Below are positions 63,309 through 64,000 of a stretch of 64,000 nt of DNA, in pieces. The notes beneath the pieces were generated by a model. The model made no database searches. It was given only the letters and a program-made list of their open reading frames with translations, and was not told where the DNA came from. The DNA is from Nocardioides exalbidus (GTDB lineage Bacteria; Actinomycetota; Actinomycetes; Propionibacteriales; Nocardioidaceae): the NCBI RefSeq assembly GCF_900105585.1, contig NZ_FNRT01000002.1:2108001-2172000 (forward strand), in the 5' to 3' direction. Position numbers and translations under genes: made by a program. Every line of letters starts with the position of its first letter. The first letter of the stretch is position 1.

Positions 63309-64000
63309 TCAGCTGAGGCCGATGATGGTGCCGTCCTCGGCCAGGTCGATCCGGGCCGCCGACGGGTCGCGGGGCAGTCCGGGCATGGTCATCATGTCGC
63401 CGCACACCACGACGACGAAGCCGGCGCCGGCCGAGAGGCGTACCTCCCGGACGTGCAGCTCGTGGCCCGAGGGCGCGCCGAGCGAGGTCGGGTCGGTGGA
63501 GAAGGAGTACTGCGTCTTGGCCACGCAGACCGGCAGCCCACCGAAGCCGTCCTTCTCGATGCGCTGCAGCCGGCGTCGCGCCTTCGCCTCCCAGGTCACC
63601 TGCCCGGCGCCGTAGAGCCTGGTGGCGATCGCCTCGACCTTCGCGGTCAGCGGCAGGTCGTCGTCGTAGGTGAAGGAGAACTCGTACGGCGACGGCTCGG
63701 CCAGCGTGGCCAGCACCCCTTCTGCCAGCGCCGTGGCACCCGGCCCGCCGTCGGCGAAGTGGGTGGCCGGGAAGGCGCGCACGCCCTCGTCGGCGACGAG
63801 CTCGACGACCCGGGCGACCTCCGCGTCGGTGTCGGTGGGGAAGCGGTTGACCGCGACCACGGCGGGGATGCCGTAGACGTTGCGGATGTTGGCGAGGTGG
63901 CGGCGCAGGTTGGCCATGCCGGCCTCGACTGCTCCGATGTCCTCGGTGCCGAGGTCGGCGAGCGCCACGCCCCCGTGGTACTTCAGGGCCCGGACTGTCG
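63309..64000 (-). CDS. fhs: Formate-tetrahydrofolate ligase, C-terminal part (5' end outside the window)
   Basis: The C-terminal 230 residues of formyl-THF synthetase, which makes 10-formyl-THF from formate, THF and ATP. The window cuts the gene; the frame is open to the edge with VRALKYHGGVALADLGTEDI. Visible family blocks are ANLRRHLANIRNVYGIPAVVAVNRFPTDTDAE, GGPGATALAEGVL, IATRLYGAGQVTWEAKA, CVAKTQYSFSTDPTSLGAP and AGFVVVVCGDMMTMPGLPRDPSA near the end. With the MetF-like enzyme it places the methyl-transfer cluster within one-carbon metabolism: formate formed during methyl oxidation or supplied from outside can be captured on THF. Confidence 0.96.
   Translation of the reverse strand, partial: TVRALKYHGGVALADLGTEDIGAVEAGMANLRRHLANIRNVYGIPAVVAVNRFPTDTDAEVARVVELVADEGVRAFPATHFADGGPGATALAEGVLATLAEPSPYEFSFTYDDDLPLTAKVEAIATRLYGAGQVTWEAKARRRLQRIEKDGFGGLPVCVAKTQYSFSTDPTSLGAPSGHELHVREVRLSAGAGFVVVVCGDMMTMPGLPRDPSAARIDLAEDGTIIGLS

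Overview
This is a gap-free, very GC-rich (about 70 %) chromosomal window from an aerobic actinobacterium. The nuo block followed by a polyprenyl diphosphate synthase, the rpmG-hadAB-murB-add-tRNA-secE-nusG-rplK-rplA layout, frequent GTG starts and many leaderless-looking promoters fit Nocardioidaceae (a Nocardioides-like organism). The genus is inferred from gene order and protein style, not from a marker gene. I see no prophage, insertion sequence, rRNA operon or CRISPR array, and no gene-free stretch longer than 300 bases.

Layout. 1-8603: the 3' part of the complex I operon (nuoH partial, nuoIJKLMN) followed by a long-chain polyprenyl diphosphate synthase that probably makes the menaquinone side chain. 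8680-13156: a RarD-type permease, a small secreted protein and a two-subunit 2-oxoacid:ferredoxin oxidoreductase. 13433-18890: a secreted GH18 chitinase and a complete sulfate ABC importer. 18970-21649: a stand-alone CarH-like B12-binding domain protein, an NHL-repeat secreted protein, yajQ and tRNA-Tyr. 21738-25305: a sugar cassette (AGE-family isomerase, PfkB kinase, MFS permease). 25401-29990: a small HTH protein surrounded by palindromes, a frameshifted histidine phosphatase, a metallophosphoesterase, and a convergent pair of mannosyltransferase-type genes whose 3' ends overlap. 30055-33403: tyrosine/homogentisate catabolism (fumarylacetoacetase, an unknown partner, and divergent hmgA) with a compact operator region. 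33447-44884: a Bcr/CflA permease, an asymmetric heterodimeric ABC exporter, a YdeP-type molybdoenzyme, pirin, Tag glycosylase, a methyltransferase and an amidase.

44946-54751 is the translation/transcription core: tRNA-Thr, tRNA-Met, rpmG, hadA/hadB-like dehydratases, murB, adenosine deaminase, tRNA-Trp, secE, nusG, rplK, rplA, a lipoprotein, an orphan DnaB-C-like ATPase, rplJ and rplL. The rplK and rplJ leaders contain several hairpins.

54920-64000 is the most interesting region. It is a corrinoid-dependent methyl-transfer system: a MetF-type methylenetetrahydrofolate reductase; an operon of an IclR regulator, a corrinoid protein, a methyl-THF:corrinoid methyltransferase, a RACo-type Co(II) reactivator and a DUF1638 protein; a divergent non-pyrrolysine MttB-family methyltransferase; an alpha/beta hydrolase; and the end of formate-THF ligase. 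Together these could take a methyl group from an unknown methylated compound through Co(I)/methyl-Co(III) to tetrahydrofolate and into the one-carbon pool. Such systems are best known from anaerobes, so finding one beside a full complex I operon is notable. The substrate cannot be read from the sequence.
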